Positions 63,030 to 64,000 of a stretch of DNA of 64,000 nucleotides are shown in pieces. Numbering within the stretch: the first letter of the stretch is position 1; the number at the start of each line of letters is the position of its first letter. Origin of the DNA: an uncultured Paracoccaceae bacterium. Lineage in GTDB: Bacteria; Pseudomonadota; Alphaproteobacteria; Rhodobacterales; Rhodobacteraceae. The notes beneath the pieces are model-generated. The model had not been told where the DNA came from, did no database searches, and saw only the letters and a program-made list of their open reading frames with translations. Location of the stretch: positions 248,001-312,000 of the forward strand of contig CANMDE010000002.1 of the NCBI GenBank assembly GCA_947496535.1. Reading direction: 5' to 3'. The translations under genes were made by a program, and so were the position numbers.

Positions 63030-64000
63030 GTGACCCAATTGGAAAACCCCGATATCGTATACACCAAAGTCGATGAAGCCCCGGAACTCGCGTCTGCATC
63101 GTTCCTGCCAATCATCCAGTACTTCGCTGCCGCTGCCGACGTTTCGGTCGGCACGCGGGATATTTCTCTTGCTGGACGTATCATCGCGACATTCCCCGAA
63201 AACCTGACCGAAGCACAGCGCCAATCGGATGATCTGGCTTTCCTTGGTGAACTGGTCAAAACGCCAGAGGCGAATGTCATCAAGCAGCCTAATATCTCTG
63301 CCTCAGTTCCACAGCTTGTGGCAGCGGTCAAGGAACTGCAGTCGCAGGGCTACGCCATCCCCGATTATCCGGAGAACCCGGAAACAGAGGCCGAAAAGAC
63401 GACGCGCGCGCGTTTTGACGCGATCAAGGGTTCAGCGGTGAACCCGGTTCTACGTGAAGGCAATTCTGACCGCCGGGCCGCTGTTGCGGTCAAGAACTAC
63501 GCCAAAGCCAACCCGCACCGGATGGGCGTCTGGGCCGCTGACAGCAAAACCCATGTGTCATCGATGACTGGCAATGATTTCCGGTCAAACGAAACATCCG
63601 TCACGTTGAGTGCAGAGCAAGCTGGCGCGGCGCGCATCGAACTTGTCGGCAAAGACGGGTCAGTGACCGTGCTGAAAGACGGCGTGACGTTCCCGGCGGG
63701 GACAGTCGTTGATGCGACCTTCATGTCTGCCAAAGCGCTTGGTGCTTTTCTGGACGAACAGATTGAAGCCACAAAGACTAAGGGGGTTCTGTTTTCGATC
63801 CATCTGAAGGCGACGATGATGAAGGTCTCTGACCCGATCATCTTTGGTCACGCGGTGAAGGCTTTCCTCAAGCCGGTTTTTGAAAAACATGGCGATGCGT
63901 TGGCCGCTGCCGGTGTGAACCCGAATTCTGGTCTGGGTGCGCTGCTTGATTGCGTTGCCGCGTCGCCCGACGCAGACGCGATCATGGCGGATATCGATGC
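63030..64000 (+). CDS. icd: NADP-dependent isocitrate dehydrogenase, monomeric type (N-terminal part)
   Basis: The gene runs past the right edge; 323 residues are visible of about 740. GTG start. The protein opens [18 protein letters not shown], continues with [34 protein letters not shown] and has [22 protein letters not shown], all characteristic of the monomeric IDH family, which converts isocitrate to 2-oxoglutarate and CO2 in the TCA cycle. The serine of the SNETS substrate motif ([13 protein letters not shown]) is visible near residue 187. Confidence 0.93.
   Translation, partial: MTQLENPDIVYTKVDEAPELASASFLPIIQYFAAAADVSVGTRDISLAGRIIATFPENLTEAQRQSDDLAFLGELVKTPEANVIKQPNISASVPQLVAAVKELQSQGYAIPDYPENPETEAEKTTRARFDAIKGSAVNPVLREGNSDRRAAVAVKNYAKANPHRMGVWAADSKTHVSSMTGNDFRSNETSVTLSAEQAGAARIELVGKDGSVTVLKDGVTFPAGTVVDATFMSAKALGAFLDEQIEATKTKGVLFSIHLKATMMKVSDPIIFGHAVKAFLKPVFEKHGDALAAAGVNPNSGLGALLDCVAASPDADAIMADID

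Noticed and set aside
1..64000. CRISPR arrays, insertion sequences, prophage and attachment sites
   Set aside because: No regularly spaced repeats, transposase, integrase or flanking duplications were seen; the two tRNAs have no integrase or repeated tRNA end nearby.

Overview
The window looks like a chromosomal segment of a marine alphaproteobacterium of the Roseobacter group (Rhodobacteraceae). Support comes from the COQ9-family protein, the single long Rsh-type (p)ppGpp enzyme, the era-rnc-lepB-acpS-pdxJ-rsh-rpoZ housekeeping block, the DUF1491 and DUF2062 neighbours, the wealth of ABC and TRAP importers, and a moderately high GC content. No insertion sequence, phage module, CRISPR array or rRNA operon was seen.

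Layout, left to right. (1) 1-2730: the N-terminus of a repeat-rich RTX/VCBS-type secreted protein (minus strand), then a Tat-exported MdoG-family glucan biosynthesis protein. (2) 3073-8982: a complete urea ABC importer, urtABCDE, without urease genes. (3) 9026-22662: an alginate utilisation locus. It holds an SDR reductase, a PL15-type exo-alginate lyase, an AlgQ/M2/M1/S-like oligoalginate ABC importer, a KDG kinase, a FadR-type GntR regulator, an RraA-fold protein and a divergent TRAP transporter. A repeated TTTACAAAT-type motif in three of its intergenic regions suggests one regulon. (4) 22666-32270: a minus-strand housekeeping block (DUF1491, era, rnc, lepB, acpS, two LysE exporters around a Dabb protein, pdxJ, DUF2062, rsh, rpoZ, folK). 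(5) 32373-43818: mixed single genes and short operons (NYN nuclease, YHYH protein, ispH, nitrilase-type amidase, LysE, DUF3429, methyltransferase, rnhA, Nudix, cytidine deaminase, quinone oxidoreductase, LysR with a divergent PEP-mutase-family enzyme, COQ9, rpsU). (6) 43935-52744: a minus-strand organosulfonate operon interpreted as 2,3-dihydroxypropane-1-sulfonate (DHPS) uptake and breakdown: a small membrane protein, a TRAP importer, HpsN, HpsO, HpsP, a shortened universal stress protein, sulfopyruvate decarboxylase (ComD/ComE) and an FMN-dependent 2-hydroxyacid dehydrogenase. (7) 52985-55141: a di-haem peroxidase, then a mostly non-coding stretch with a strong terminator, a 49-codon small ORF and two tRNA-like genes (Glu-TTC, Asp-GTC) that both carry T at position 37. 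(8) 55349-61534: a CRTAC1-like secreted protein, a ROK repressor and a divergent xylose importer xylFHG. (9) 61675-64000: a small membrane protein overlapping an unusual NTF2-like/LuxR regulator, then the start of a monomeric NADP isocitrate dehydrogenase.

Taken together, the accessory genes describe an organism feeding on algal products: alginate oligomers, xylose, the diatom sulfonate DHPS, and urea as nitrogen source. A recurring structural detail is that each of the five binding-protein genes in the window (urtA, the AlgQ-like gene, the two TRAP DctP genes, xylF) is followed by a strong intra-operon stem-loop before the permease genes or next gene, a layout known to let the binding protein be made in excess.

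Start codons were chosen from Shine-Dalgarno sequences, signal peptides and family lengths. All functional calls rest on reading motifs by eye; no database search was run.
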